Of a stretch of DNA of 64,000 bases, positions 52,901-60,916 are shown piece by piece. Position 1 is the stretch's first letter. Every line of letters begins with the position of its first letter. Source of the DNA: Kribbella capetownensis (GTDB taxonomy: Bacteria > Actinomycetota > Actinomycetes > Propionibacteriales > Kribbellaceae). The stretch is taken from positions 496,001 through 560,000 of the forward strand of contig NZ_SJKD01000002.1 in assembly GCF_004331485.1 (NCBI RefSeq). Reading direction: 5' to 3'. The position numbers and the translations under genes were made by a program. Under the pieces are notes generated by a model, which did no database searches, was not told where the DNA came from, and saw only the letters and a list, made by a program, of their open reading frames with translations.

Positions 52901-54427
52901 ATGACCGATGACTACCTGAGCCGGATCGGAAATCTCATCCGGGACGCCCGCAAGCATCGCGGCTGGACACAGACGCAACTCGCGGAAGTACTGAACACCA
53001 GCCAGAGTGCGGTGAACAGGATCGAAAAGGGTCATCAGAACCTCACCCTCGAGATGCTCGCCCGGATCGGCGAGGCCCTCGATTCCGAAATTGTCTCTCT
53101 CGGTGGCGGTCCGGTCCACCTCCGCGTCGCCGGTGGCCGGCAGCTTTCCGGGTCGATCGACGTCAAGTCCAGCAAGAACGCCGGCGTCGCGCTGCTGTGC
53201 GCCAGCCTGCTGAACAAGGGCCGCACCACGCTGCGCAAGGTCGCCCGGATCGAAGAGGTGAACCGGCTGCTCGAGGTACTGAACTCGATCGGCGTCCGGA
53301 CCACCTGGCTGAACGACGCCGGCGACCTGGAGATCGTCCCGCCGGCCCACCTCGACCTGGGCAGCATGGACGCCGAGGCGGCCCGTCGTACCCGCTCGAT
53401 CATCATGTTCCTCGGCCCGTTGCTGCACCGCGAGGACACCTTCCAGCTGCCGTACGCCGGTGGCTGCGACCTCGGTACGCGGACCGTCGAGCCGCATATG
53501 GCGGCGCTGCGGCCGTTCGGGCTGGAGGTGAAGGCGACCGGCGGTGAGTACCACGCGGTGGTGAATCGGGCGCTCTCGCCGGGCAAGCCGATCGTGCTGA
53601 CCGAGCGCGGCGACACCGTGACCGAGAACGCGATCATGGCCGCGGCCCGGTACGACGGTGTCACCGTGATCCGCAACGCCAGCTCCAACTACATGGTCCA
53701 GGACCTGTGCTTCTACCTGGACCTGCTCGGCGTCACGATCGACGGCATCGGTTCGACGACGCTGACCGTGCACGGCAAGCCGGAGATCGACGTGGACGTC
53801 GACTACGCGCCGTCGGAGGACCCGATCGAGGCGATGAGCCTGATCACCGCGGCGGTCGTGACCGGATCGGAGATCACCATCCGGCGGGCGCCGATCGAGT
53901 TCCTCGAGATCGAGCTGGCGCTGCTGGAGGAGATGGGCTTCGACTACAGCCGCAGCGCGGAGTACCTGGCTGAGAACGGCCGGACCCGGCTGGTCGACCT
54001 GACCACCCGGCCGTCCAAGCTGCACGCGCCGATCGACAAGATCCACCCGATGCCGTTCCCCGGCCTGAACATCGACAACCTGCCGTTCTTCGCGGTGATC
54101 GCGGCGACGGCGACCGGGCAGACGCTGATCCACGACTGGGTCTACGAGAACCGGGCCATCTACCTGACCGACCTGAACAAGCTCGGCGGCCGGGTCAAGC
54201 TGCTCGACCCGCACCGGGTGATGGTCGAGGGGCCGACGCACTTCTCCGGCGCCGAGATCATGTGCCCGCCGGCACTCCGGCCGGCCGTCGTCACGCTGAT
54301 CGCGATGATGGCCGCGAAGGGTACGTCGGTCCTGCGCAGCGTCTACGTGATCAACCGCGGCTACGAGGAACTGGCCGCCCGGCTCAACTCGCTAGGCGCT
54401 CAGATCGAGACCTTCCGCGACATCTGA
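52901..54427 (+). CDS. XRE HTH fused to UDP-GlcNAc 1-carboxyvinyltransferase (MurA) fold
   Basis: A 508-aa fusion. Residues 5-65 are an XRE/Cro-type helix-turn-helix (LIRDARKHRGWTQTQLAEVL, SQSAVNRIEKG). Residues 70-508 are a full EPSP-synthase-like MurA domain with key residues kept: Lys92-Asn93 (SKNAG), catalytic Cys189 in YAGGCDLG, and Asp in FPGLNIDN, corresponding to the Asp305 base. MurA transfers enolpyruvate to UDP-GlcNAc at the first committed step of peptidoglycan synthesis. Here the enzyme fold is tied to a DNA-binding domain behind a palindrome. Actinobacteria do have such fusions. Whether it is enzyme, sensor-regulator or both is not established from sequence. Confidence 0.9.
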   Translation: MTDDYLSRIGNLIRDARKHRGWTQTQLAEVLNTSQSAVNRIEKGHQNLTLEMLARIGEALDSEIVSLGGGPVHLRVAGGRQLSGSIDVKSSKNAGVALLCASLLNKGRTTLRKVARIEEVNRLLEVLNSIGVRTTWLNDAGDLEIVPPAHLDLGSMDAEAARRTRSIIMFLGPLLHREDTFQLPYAGGCDLGTRTVEPHMAALRPFGLEVKATGGEYHAVVNRALSPGKPIVLTERGDTVTENAIMAAARYDGVTVIRNASSNYMVQDLCFYLDLLGVTIDGIGSTTLTVHGKPEIDVDVDYAPSEDPIEAMSLITAAVVTGSEITIRRAPIEFLEIELALLEEMGFDYSRSAEYLAENGRTRLVDLTTRPSKLHAPIDKIHPMPFPGLNIDNLPFFAVIAATATGQTLIHDWVYENRAIYLTDLNKLGGRVKLLDPHRVMVEGPTHFSGAEIMCPPALRPAVVTLIAMMAAKGTSVLRSVYVINRGYEELAARLNSLGAQIETFRDI

Positions 54428-54943
54428 CACCCGCGCGTCCTGCAGGAACGCGACGGCCTCGGTGATCACTTCCGGATCGGTCATGATCCGGCGGTGACCG
54501 AGGCCGGTCGTCGCGAGGAAATGCGCTCGCGGCCCGTAGGCCCGCAGCAGCACCCGTACCTGCTGGGGATCCACGACATCGTCCTCGTCGTTGTGGATCA
54601 CCAGCAGGTCCGCGTCGGCGGCCGCCACGGAGAACCTGGCCCAGATCTGCTCGTCGCCGTCGAAGTACCCGCGCTCGATCGACCGCCGGAGTGCCTTGTT
54701 GGTCTCCGGCCCCAGGCCGAGCTCGCGGCAAGGGGTGTCGCCGTGTCCGGGAGCGTCGAACGAGACCGGGCTGTAGCCGAGTTCGAGCAGCCTGGCGACG
54801 AATCCGGCGTACCGCGACGCGCGTGAGCGCCAGCCGTGCACGAGCAGGACCGGGCGGCGGCCGTCACCCCAGGCGTAGGTGACGACACCGTCGACGACCT
54901 CGACCCGCGCGGCCTCGTGGATCGCCCGCTCGGACTCACGCAC
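54392..54943 (-). pseudogene. Alpha/beta hydrolase with the nucleophile segment deleted
   Basis: A 183-aa in-frame remnant of a roughly 270-aa hydrolase. The fold starts at VLLVHGWRSRASRYAGFV and FDAPGHGDTP, then jumps straight to CRELGLGPETNKALRRSIERGYF and ends with the acid (DDVVDP) and His (GLGHRRI) regions. The stretch with the GxSxG nucleophile, about 60 residues, is missing. The N-terminal part of the family is also absent, and the plus-strand remnant at 54951 abuts it. Reading frame is intact but catalysis cannot be expected. Overlaps the XRE-MurA 3' end by 36 nt. Confidence 0.7.
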
Positions 54944-54950
54944 CCGGCCG

Positions 54951-55100
54951 CGGCGGGCCTTCGACCTGAACGCGTACTACGAGGCCGCCAACTTCGCCTC
55001 GATCCTGCACGACGACGGCAAGGCGTACGACCGTGCTCGTCAGGCCATCCGGTCCCGGCTGGAGTCGGTCGTGGTCGCTGGTACGACGCTGCCGTGGTGA
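54951..55100 (+). pseudogene. Plus-strand gene fragment (C-terminal remnant)
   Basis: A short frame ending at TGA 55098-55100 reads AFDLNAYYEAANFASILHDD, then GKAYDRARQAIRSRLESVVVAGTTLPW. It has the amino-acid composition of a true protein C-terminus, unlike the other frames here, but no start or upstream body. It probably is the tail of a lost gene. The 3' end of the MFS gene on the other strand runs through it. I do not recognise the family. Confidence 0.35.
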
Positions 55101-56302
55101 GTGGGGAGATCGCGGCGCCGGCGGATTGGTGAGCACAGGAGCACCAGGCCCGCGAGTGGAACTCCCGCGGTCGTGATCCAGAGCGCCGGCCCGAGTCCGA
55201 GCGTCTGGCCGAGTGTTCCGCCGAGGAGCGCGCCCAGCGGGATCGTTCCGTAGTTGACGAACGAGCTCGTCGCGGTCAGCCGACCGAACAGGGCCGGCGC
55301 GCAGTAGGACTGCAGGAAGGTCGCTTTCACGACGTTGCCGCCGACGACGCCGAGACTGACGCCGAAGCCACCGGCCAGGTACAGCCACGGGCTGAGGCTG
55401 CTCAGCGGTATGAGCAGGGCGAGGGTCGGCAGGCCGAGTTCGCAGATCAGGAGTGCGCGCGCCGTACCGAAGCGCGCGGCGAGACGCCGGCCCGCGAAGG
55501 CGCCGGCGACGCCACCACTGGTCGCGGCGGCCACCAACGCACCGACCGTCCCTGCCGTCAGGCCGGCTTCTCGGACGAGGAACACGACCACGATGGCTTG
55601 GTAGCCCATCAGGGCGAGGTTCGAGACCGCGCCGAAGATCGTCAGCGTCCGCAGCCAGACATCCCTTGCCACCAAGGCGATTCCTGCCCGGATCGCACCG
55701 GCTTGGCGGCCGGACGTCGTACGGCGTTCCCGGAATCCGATCGCGGCCAGGCACGCGAGAGCGACCAGGAACGTTGCGGCGTCGACGAGTAGTGCATTGG
55801 CCGGGCCGGCCAGTTGGACGACCAGGCCGCCGCAGCCCAGACCAGCGATCTGGGCGGCTGAAGCGCTGCCGTGGAGCTTGGCGTTGCCCTCGGCGTGGTC
55901 GGCCGAGTCGAGGAGAGTGGGCAGATAGGCGGTGTACGCGGTCTGGAACCCGACTGCGGCGGCACCGGCAAGGATCGCAGCGGCCAGCAGCAGGTGGATC
56001 GTGAGTACGTCGGCCCAGGCCGCGAGGGGGAGTACGGCGAAGAGCAGGAACGATGCGGCCGAAGAACCCAGCAGGACCGGGCGACGGCGTACCCGGTCGA
56101 TCCAGGCGCCGGCGGGCAGTCCGATCAGCAACCACGGCGCCCAGGCGGCCGCGGTCAGGAGGCCGACCTGGAAGGTGGTTGCCTGGAGCATCGAGATGGC
56201 GATCAGCGGGAGCGCCACCGACGAGGTTGCGGATCCGAACCGGCTGATCGTCTCGCCGGTCCAGAGCAGCCGGAAGTCGCGGTGCCGCCGGAGCAGGCTC
56301 AT
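55040..56302 (-). CDS. MFS transporter (efflux type)
   Basis: A 420-aa major-facilitator protein with about 12 helices. N-terminal FRLLWTGETISRFGSATSS, the A-motif-like loop WIDRVRRRPVLLG after TM2, and the half-repeat loop GRRLAARFGTARAL after TM8, as in actinobacterial macrolide/multidrug efflux pumps (MefA-like). ATG 56302 overlaps the stop of the upstream ArsR-type regulator (ATGA). The last 20 residues (after RRRRDLP) cross the remnant at 54951-55100 and may be a secondary extension. Confidence 0.9.
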   Translation of the reverse strand: MSLLRRHRDFRLLWTGETISRFGSATSSVALPLIAISMLQATTFQVGLLTAAAWAPWLLIGLPAGAWIDRVRRRPVLLGSSAASFLLFAVLPLAAWADVLTIHLLLAAAILAGAAAVGFQTAYTAYLPTLLDSADHAEGNAKLHGSASAAQIAGLGCGGLVVQLAGPANALLVDAATFLVALACLAAIGFRERRTTSGRQAGAIRAGIALVARDVWLRTLTIFGAVSNLALMGYQAIVVVFLVREAGLTAGTVGALVAAATSGGVAGAFAGRRLAARFGTARALLICELGLPTLALLIPLSSLSPWLYLAGGFGVSLGVVGGNVVKATFLQSYCAPALFGRLTATSSFVNYGTIPLGALLGGTLGQTLGLGPALWITTAGVPLAGLVLLCSPIRRRRDLPTHHGSVVPATTTDSSRDRMA

Positions 56303-56844
56303 GATCTGCGCGGGAAGGACTGCAGTTGCACGATCACGCGCTCGGTGTTCGCACCCGCGGGCTCTGTGCTGGTGTACTGCTCGACGACCGCGGCGATCTC
56401 CTCGTTGAGGTTGTGCAGCTGAGTCGGTGTGAGGTGCAGATCGCGCCAGTCCGAGAGGGCGGCCGCATGCTGCCACTCGGCGGGCCAGTTCTCGTCGACG
56501 TACGCGCGGACGCGGTCGAAGTACCGCTCGACCAAGTCGCGCAGGTAGACCTTCAGCGCGCCGCTGGTCTCGGGATCGTCGCGGAACTCTCCCGGGTCGA
56601 GGACTGTCTGCCGCGCCGCGAGCCGCCACCACCGCTCACGCCTGGTGCCGCGCTCGACGTCCTCGTCGAGGTAGCCGTGCTCGGCGAGCAGCCGCAGGTG
56701 CCAGCTGATCGTGCCGGTGCTCTCACCCAACCGGGCCGCCAGGCTGGTGGAGGTGGCCGGGCCGTCGAGCTCGATCGCCTCCAGGATTCTCATCCGCAGC
56801 GGGTGGGCGAGTCCGCGCAGACTTCTCGCATCGATCCGTCGCAT
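56299..56844 (-). CDS. ArsR-type winged-helix transcriptional regulator
   Basis: A 181-aa HTH_20/ArsR-like repressor. Winged helix: SLRGLAHPLRMRILEAIELD, then SLAARLGESTGTISWHLRLL as recognition part, then DVERGTRRERWW wing. The C-terminal half is helical and may bind a ligand. ATG 56844 is chosen because the longer frame would read through the operator. In operon with the MFS pump, and divergent from a RibD_C gene; probably represses both. Confidence 0.88.
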   Translation of the reverse strand: MRRIDARSLRGLAHPLRMRILEAIELDGPATSTSLAARLGESTGTISWHLRLLAEHGYLDEDVERGTRRERWWRLAARQTVLDPGEFRDDPETSGALKVYLRDLVERYFDRVRAYVDENWPAEWQHAAALSDWRDLHLTPTQLHNLNEEIAAVVEQYTSTEPAGANTERVIVQLQSFPRRS

Positions 56845-56847
56845 AAA

Positions 56848-56879
56848 TGCAGAGTAGTCTCTGCAAAGGAGTCTCTGCA
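56848..56879. promoter_or_regulatory. ArsR-type operator
   Basis: TGCAGAG-TAGT-CTCTGCA (56848-56865) is a perfect 7-bp inverted repeat. A third CTCTGCA half site follows at 56873-56879. AAGGAG, the Shine-Dalgarno for 56880, lies between. Located in the 35-nt gap between divergent starts. Confidence 0.8.
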
Positions 56880-57524
56880 ATGCCGGTTTTGTCGGTGGCG
56901 ACTCCTAGCGTTCGGGGCATGCGGCCTCAGGTAGTGGCTCAGGTGGCGGTGTCGCTGGACGGCAGGACGTCCGGATTCGACGCCGACCTCGCGCGGTTCT
57001 ATGCGCTCGTGACGTTGTGGCAGGAGGACGTCACGCTGGTCGGTGCGGACACGATCCTGGCCCAGGAGGCGGCGGTTCGCGCCGCGTCGCATCCGGGTCC
57101 ACGGCCGGCTGCGCCGCTGCTCGCGGTCGTGGACAGCCGAGCGCGGGTCCGTGAGTGGGAGGGGCTACGGCAGCTCGGCCACTGGTCCGACGTACTCGCT
57201 CTGTACGCCGACCAGACGCCGGCTCGACCGCCGGACGCGACGACGCGCGAGCTCGTCACTGGGTACGACCGGGTCGATCTGGCCGAAGTGCTCGATGTCC
57301 TCGGTGATCGCGGCGCCAAGACCGTCCGCGTCGACTCCGGTGGCACGTTGATCGCCGTACTGCTCGAACTGGGTCTCGTCGATGAAATCGCGCTCCTGGT
57401 CCATCCCGTTGTCGTCGGATCCGGCCGGCGATGGTGCGGGTTGGAGGAGGTGCCGTTACGTCATGCCGGCACCGAGGTCTTCGAAGGTGGCATCGTCTGG
57501 CTCCGGTACTGCGTCTCCGCCTGA
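56880..57524 (+). CDS. RibD_C-family reductase-like protein
   Basis: A 214-aa RibD C-terminal domain protein: PQVVAQVAVSLDGRTSGFDA, VTLVGADTILAQ (typically NADPH site), RVDSGGTLIAVLLELGLVDE and LLVHPVVVGSGRR. It could reduce a flavin precursor or a drug-like molecule. ATG 56880 uses AAGGAG at 9 nt and lies at the ArsR operator, so it is expected to be co-regulated with the MFS pump. Distinct in sequence from the RibD_C protein at 35207. Confidence 0.85.
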   Translation: MPVLSVATPSVRGMRPQVVAQVAVSLDGRTSGFDADLARFYALVTLWQEDVTLVGADTILAQEAAVRAASHPGPRPAAPLLAVVDSRARVREWEGLRQLGHWSDVLALYADQTPARPPDATTRELVTGYDRVDLAEVLDVLGDRGAKTVRVDSGGTLIAVLLELGLVDEIALLVHPVVVGSGRRWCGLEEVPLRHAGTEVFEGGIVWLRYCVSA

Positions 57525-57556
57525 ACTGTCGGTGCCGGCCGCTACTGTGAGCGGTG

Positions 57557-58783
57557 ATGAGGAAGCAGCACGAGTGGTACGACGAGCATGACGCCGAGCG
57601 CTGGGTGGCGGAGCCGGTCAAACGGCCGGGCCGGACTGCTTTCGCTCGCGATCGTGCGCGGGTGCTGCACAGTGCGGCGCTGCGGCGGCTGGCGGCCAAG
57701 ACCCAGGTGGTGACGGCGGGCAGCGACGACTTCGTCCGCAACCGGCTGACGCACAGTCTCGAGGTCGCGCAGATCGGCCGCGAGCTCGCCCTCACGCTCG
57801 GCTGCGACCCGGACATCGTCGACGCGGCCTGTCTGTCGCACGACCTCGGCCACCCGCCGTTCGGTCACAACGGCGAGCGCGCGCTCGACCAGGTGGCGAC
57901 CGAGATCGGCGGCTTCGAGGGAAACGCGCAGACACTGCGGCTGCTGACCCGGCTGGAGTCCAAGACGTTCGACCCGGCCGGCCGCAGCGTCGGTCTCAAC
58001 CTGAGTCGCGCCACGCTGGACGCCGCGACGAAGTACCCGTGGTCCCGCCGCGCCGGCGAGCGCAAGTTCGGCGTGTACGACGACGATCTCGCGGTCTTCA
58101 CCTGGTTGCGCCAGGGCGTCGGCGAGCAGCGGTGCCTGGAGGCCCAGGTGATGGACTTCGCCGACGACGTCGCGTATTCGGTGCATGACGTCGAGGACGG
58201 GATCGTTGCCCACCACATCGACCTGGCGCGGGTCGGTGCGGACCGGGCGCCGTACTGGCAGACGGTCCGGCAGATGTATTTGCCGGAGGCAACGGATGTG
58301 GAGCTGGACGCGGGCTGGCGGCGACTGACCTCGCTGGCCTACTGGCCGGCGGCGTCGTTCGACGACAGCCGGCGCGCGCTCGGCGGGTTGAAGGACCTGA
58401 CCAGCCAGCTGATCGGCCGGTTCTGCACGGCGGCGGAGCAGGCGACCCACGCGGTCTTCGGTCGCTCGCGGCTGATCCGCTACGAGGCGGACCTGGTCGT
58501 CCCGGACGGCATCCGGGTGGAGATCGGCCTGCTGAAGGGCGTGGGCATGTTCCACGTGCTCAACTCGCCCGAGCGGCAGGCACGGCGCGCCACCCAGCGC
58601 GAGCTGCTCACCGAGCTCGTCGAAGCGCTGTGGAAATCCGCTCCGCGACACCTTGACACCGCCTTCGCCGCGGACTTCGCCGAGGCCGCGGACGACGGCG
58701 CGCGGCTGCGGGTGATCGTCGACCAGGTCGCGTCGCTGACTGACCCGTCAGCTCTTGCCTGGCACACGTCGTTGAAGGGTTAA
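57557..58783 (+). CDS. dgt: Deoxyguanosinetriphosphate triphosphohydrolase-like protein
   Basis: A 408-aa HD-domain dNTPase. The N-terminal [13 protein letters not shown] and [26 protein letters not shown] match dGTPase-like proteins. Metal ligands: His in [11 protein letters not shown], the HD pair in [15 protein letters not shown], and the Asp of [17 protein letters not shown]. It hydrolyses dNTPs to nucleoside and tripolyphosphate and affects dNTP pools. ATG 57557 and the GTG one codon earlier are equally placed. Part of the conserved dgt-dnaG neighbourhood; here four genes lie between. Confidence 0.94.
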   Translation: MRKQHEWYDEHDAERWVAEPVKRPGRTAFARDRARVLHSAALRRLAAKTQVVTAGSDDFVRNRLTHSLEVAQIGRELALTLGCDPDIVDAACLSHDLGHPPFGHNGERALDQVATEIGGFEGNAQTLRLLTRLESKTFDPAGRSVGLNLSRATLDAATKYPWSRRAGERKFGVYDDDLAVFTWLRQGVGEQRCLEAQVMDFADDVAYSVHDVEDGIVAHHIDLARVGADRAPYWQTVRQMYLPEATDVELDAGWRRLTSLAYWPAASFDDSRRALGGLKDLTSQLIGRFCTAAEQATHAVFGRSRLIRYEADLVVPDGIRVEIGLLKGVGMFHVLNSPERQARRATQRELLTELVEALWKSAPRHLDTAFAADFAEAADDGARLRVIVDQVASLTDPSALAWHTSLKG

Positions 58784-58793
58784 TCTGCTGGGT

Positions 58794-60041
58794 ATGAGTG
58801 ACGCAGACCAGCAGCCCATTGTCATCGTCGGCGCGAGTCTCGCAGGTGCGACCGCGGCCGGGGAACTTCGGAACGACGGTTGGACCGGAGGCATCGTCCT
58901 GATCGGCAGCGAGACCCGGCTGCCGTACGAGCGACCACCGCTGTCCAAGGGGGTGCTGCTCGGCAAGGACGAGACGGACGTCGCGCAACTTCACGACCAG
59001 CAGTGGTACGACGACAACAAGATCGACCTGCTGCTCGGCAAGACCGTGACCAGCATCGATGCCGCCGGCCATACCGTCACGCTGGACGACGGCTCGCAGG
59101 TGTCCTACGGCAAGCTTCTGATCGCGACCGGCAGCCGGGTCCGGCGTCTCGACGTACCCGGTAGTGACCTGGCCGGGATCCACTATCTGCGGACGGCCGA
59201 GGAGTCGCAGGCGCTGGACGACGCGTACGTCGCCAAGCCGCGCGTGGTCGTGGTCGGCGCGGGCTGGATCGGCCTCGAATCGGCGTCGGCCGCTCGGGAG
59301 CGCGGCTCCGAGGTGACGGTCGTCGAGCCGCAGTCGACGGCGTTGGCGTCCGTGCTCGGTGAAGAGGTCGGCGGGTTGTTCGCCGAGTTCCACCGGCAGC
59401 ACGGCGTCCAGTTCCGGTTCGACACCGGGGTCGAGGGCTTCGAGGGCACCGACAAGGTCACCGGCGTACGGCTCTCCGGTGGCGAGGTCATCCCGGCGGA
59501 CCTGGTGGTCGTCGGCGTCGGCGTACAGCCGAACACCGAGCTCGCCGCCGAGGCCGGCATCGAGGTCGCGACCCGGGAGAACGGCTCCGGCATCGTCACC
59601 GGCTCGGATCTGAAGACGTCGGTAGCGGACGTCTACGCAGCCGGCGACGTCGTGCGGTGGGACCACCCGCTGTTCGGCCGGTCGGTCCGGGTGGAGCACT
59701 GGCAGAACGCGAAGGACAGCGGTGCCGCGGCCGCCAAGGCGATGCTCGGCCAGGAGGTCGCGCACGACGCGATCCCGTACTTCTTCACCGACCAGTTCGA
59801 CCTCGGCATGGAGTACGCCGGTGAGATTCCGCGCGGGACGTTGTACCAGGTCGTGCTGCGCGGCGACCCCAAGTCCGGTGCCTACTTCGCGTTCTGGCTG
59901 GACGACGATCGGCACGTCCTGGCCGGCATGCACGTCAACAACTGGGACACGATCGACGCGATCCAGGACCTGATCCGCTCCGGCAAGCAGGTCGACCCCG
60001 CCCGCCTCGCGGATCCCTCGGTGGAACTCTCCGACGTCTAA
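58794..60041 (+). CDS. FAD-dependent ferredoxin reductase-like oxidoreductase
   Basis: A 415-aa pyridine nucleotide-disulphide oxidoreductase without the redox Cys pair, of the rhodocoxin/putidaredoxin-reductase class. FAD motif VGASLAGATAAGELR, LPYERPPLSKG, ATGSRVRRLD, NAD motif VVVGAGWIGLESA, and the second FAD site DVYAAGDVVRW. It transfers electrons from NAD(P)H to a ferredoxin, possibly for a P450; neither partner is adjacent. Ends in a 4-nt convergent overlap with the propeller gene. Confidence 0.92.
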   Translation: MSDADQQPIVIVGASLAGATAAGELRNDGWTGGIVLIGSETRLPYERPPLSKGVLLGKDETDVAQLHDQQWYDDNKIDLLLGKTVTSIDAAGHTVTLDDGSQVSYGKLLIATGSRVRRLDVPGSDLAGIHYLRTAEESQALDDAYVAKPRVVVVGAGWIGLESASAARERGSEVTVVEPQSTALASVLGEEVGGLFAEFHRQHGVQFRFDTGVEGFEGTDKVTGVRLSGGEVIPADLVVVGVGVQPNTELAAEAGIEVATRENGSGIVTGSDLKTSVADVYAAGDVVRWDHPLFGRSVRVEHWQNAKDSGAAAAKAMLGQEVAHDAIPYFFTDQFDLGMEYAGEIPRGTLYQVVLRGDPKSGAYFAFWLDDDRHVLAGMHVNNWDTIDAIQDLIRSGKQVDPARLADPSVELSDV

Positions 60042-60907
60042 ACCGGATAGGCGACGAACGCGAACTGGGTGCTGTCCGGCGACCAGCTCGGCACGTTCAT
60101 CGTGCCCTGGCCGCCGAACAGCGTCCCGAGCTCGCGGATCTCGCCACCGGGGCTGAGCAGCCGCAGGCGTACGTCGTCCACATCCGCCGGATGACCCAGC
60201 GTGCCGGACGGGAAGCTGACGTAGGCGATCACCGATCCGTCCGGCGCAGGATGCGGGAACCAGTTGACCCGCTCGTCGGAGGTCAGCTGCTCGACCTCAC
60301 CCGTGCTCACCGAGATCCGGAACAGCTGCGCGTGCCCCGGCGTCGAGGAAGCCCGCTCGGAGTTGAAGTAGATCCACTTCCCGTCCGGGCTGTACTCCGA
60401 CCCGTCGTCGGCGTGCTCGTCGTTCGTCACCTGGACGTCGGCCCCACCGGCGGCCGGAATCGTCCACACGTTGGCGATCCGGCGCCCGTCGACCTGCTCC
60501 AGGCCGATGTACGCCAGCGTCTTCCCATCCGGCGACACCCCGTGCAGGTAGTGGTGGAAGCCCGGTCCGCGGTCGTTGGTCACCCGGCGTCCAGGCCCGC
60601 CGTTCAGCGGCACGGCGTACAGGTGACCGTCGTCGGCCGACACGTACACGGTCGTCCCGTCCGGGCTCACCACGTGGTCGTTGTTGATCGCCGGCACTCC
60701 GCCGAGCTCGATCTCCCGCAGCTCACCGTCGAGGCGGAACAGCTGACCGTTGCCATTGACGATCAGCTGTCCGTCCGGCGTCCAGTTCGGCGCCTCGAAG
60801 AGCAGAGTGGATGAGCTGTGCACCAGACGACGCTCGCCCGTGGCGATGCCGACGACGTACAGCTCGGACCGTTGATCAGGGCGCAGGGTTCGTGGCACGC
60901 CCTCCAA
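60038..60907 (-). CDS. TolB-like beta-propeller protein
   Basis: A 289-aa protein made of WD40-like/PD40 repeats of the TolB type: SPDGTTVYVSADD, SPDGKTLAYIG, SPDGKWIYFNSE, PDGSVIAYVSFP, and SPDSTQFAFVAYP. No signal peptide, so probably cytoplasmic. Most likely a binding or scaffold protein; an enzymatic role is not evident. It lies 9 nt after a secreted hydrolase gene on the same strand, but the two compartments differ. Confidence 0.85.
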   Translation of the reverse strand: MEGVPRTLRPDQRSELYVVGIATGERRLVHSSSTLLFEAPNWTPDGQLIVNGNGQLFRLDGELREIELGGVPAINNDHVVSPDGTTVYVSADDGHLYAVPLNGGPGRRVTNDRGPGFHHYLHGVSPDGKTLAYIGLEQVDGRRIANVWTIPAAGGADVQVTNDEHADDGSEYSPDGKWIYFNSERASSTPGHAQLFRISVSTGEVEQLTSDERVNWFPHPAPDGSVIAYVSFPSGTLGHPADVDDVRLRLLSPGGEIRELGTLFGGQGTMNVPSWSPDSTQFAFVAYPV

Positions 60908-60916
60908 CCTATGTCA

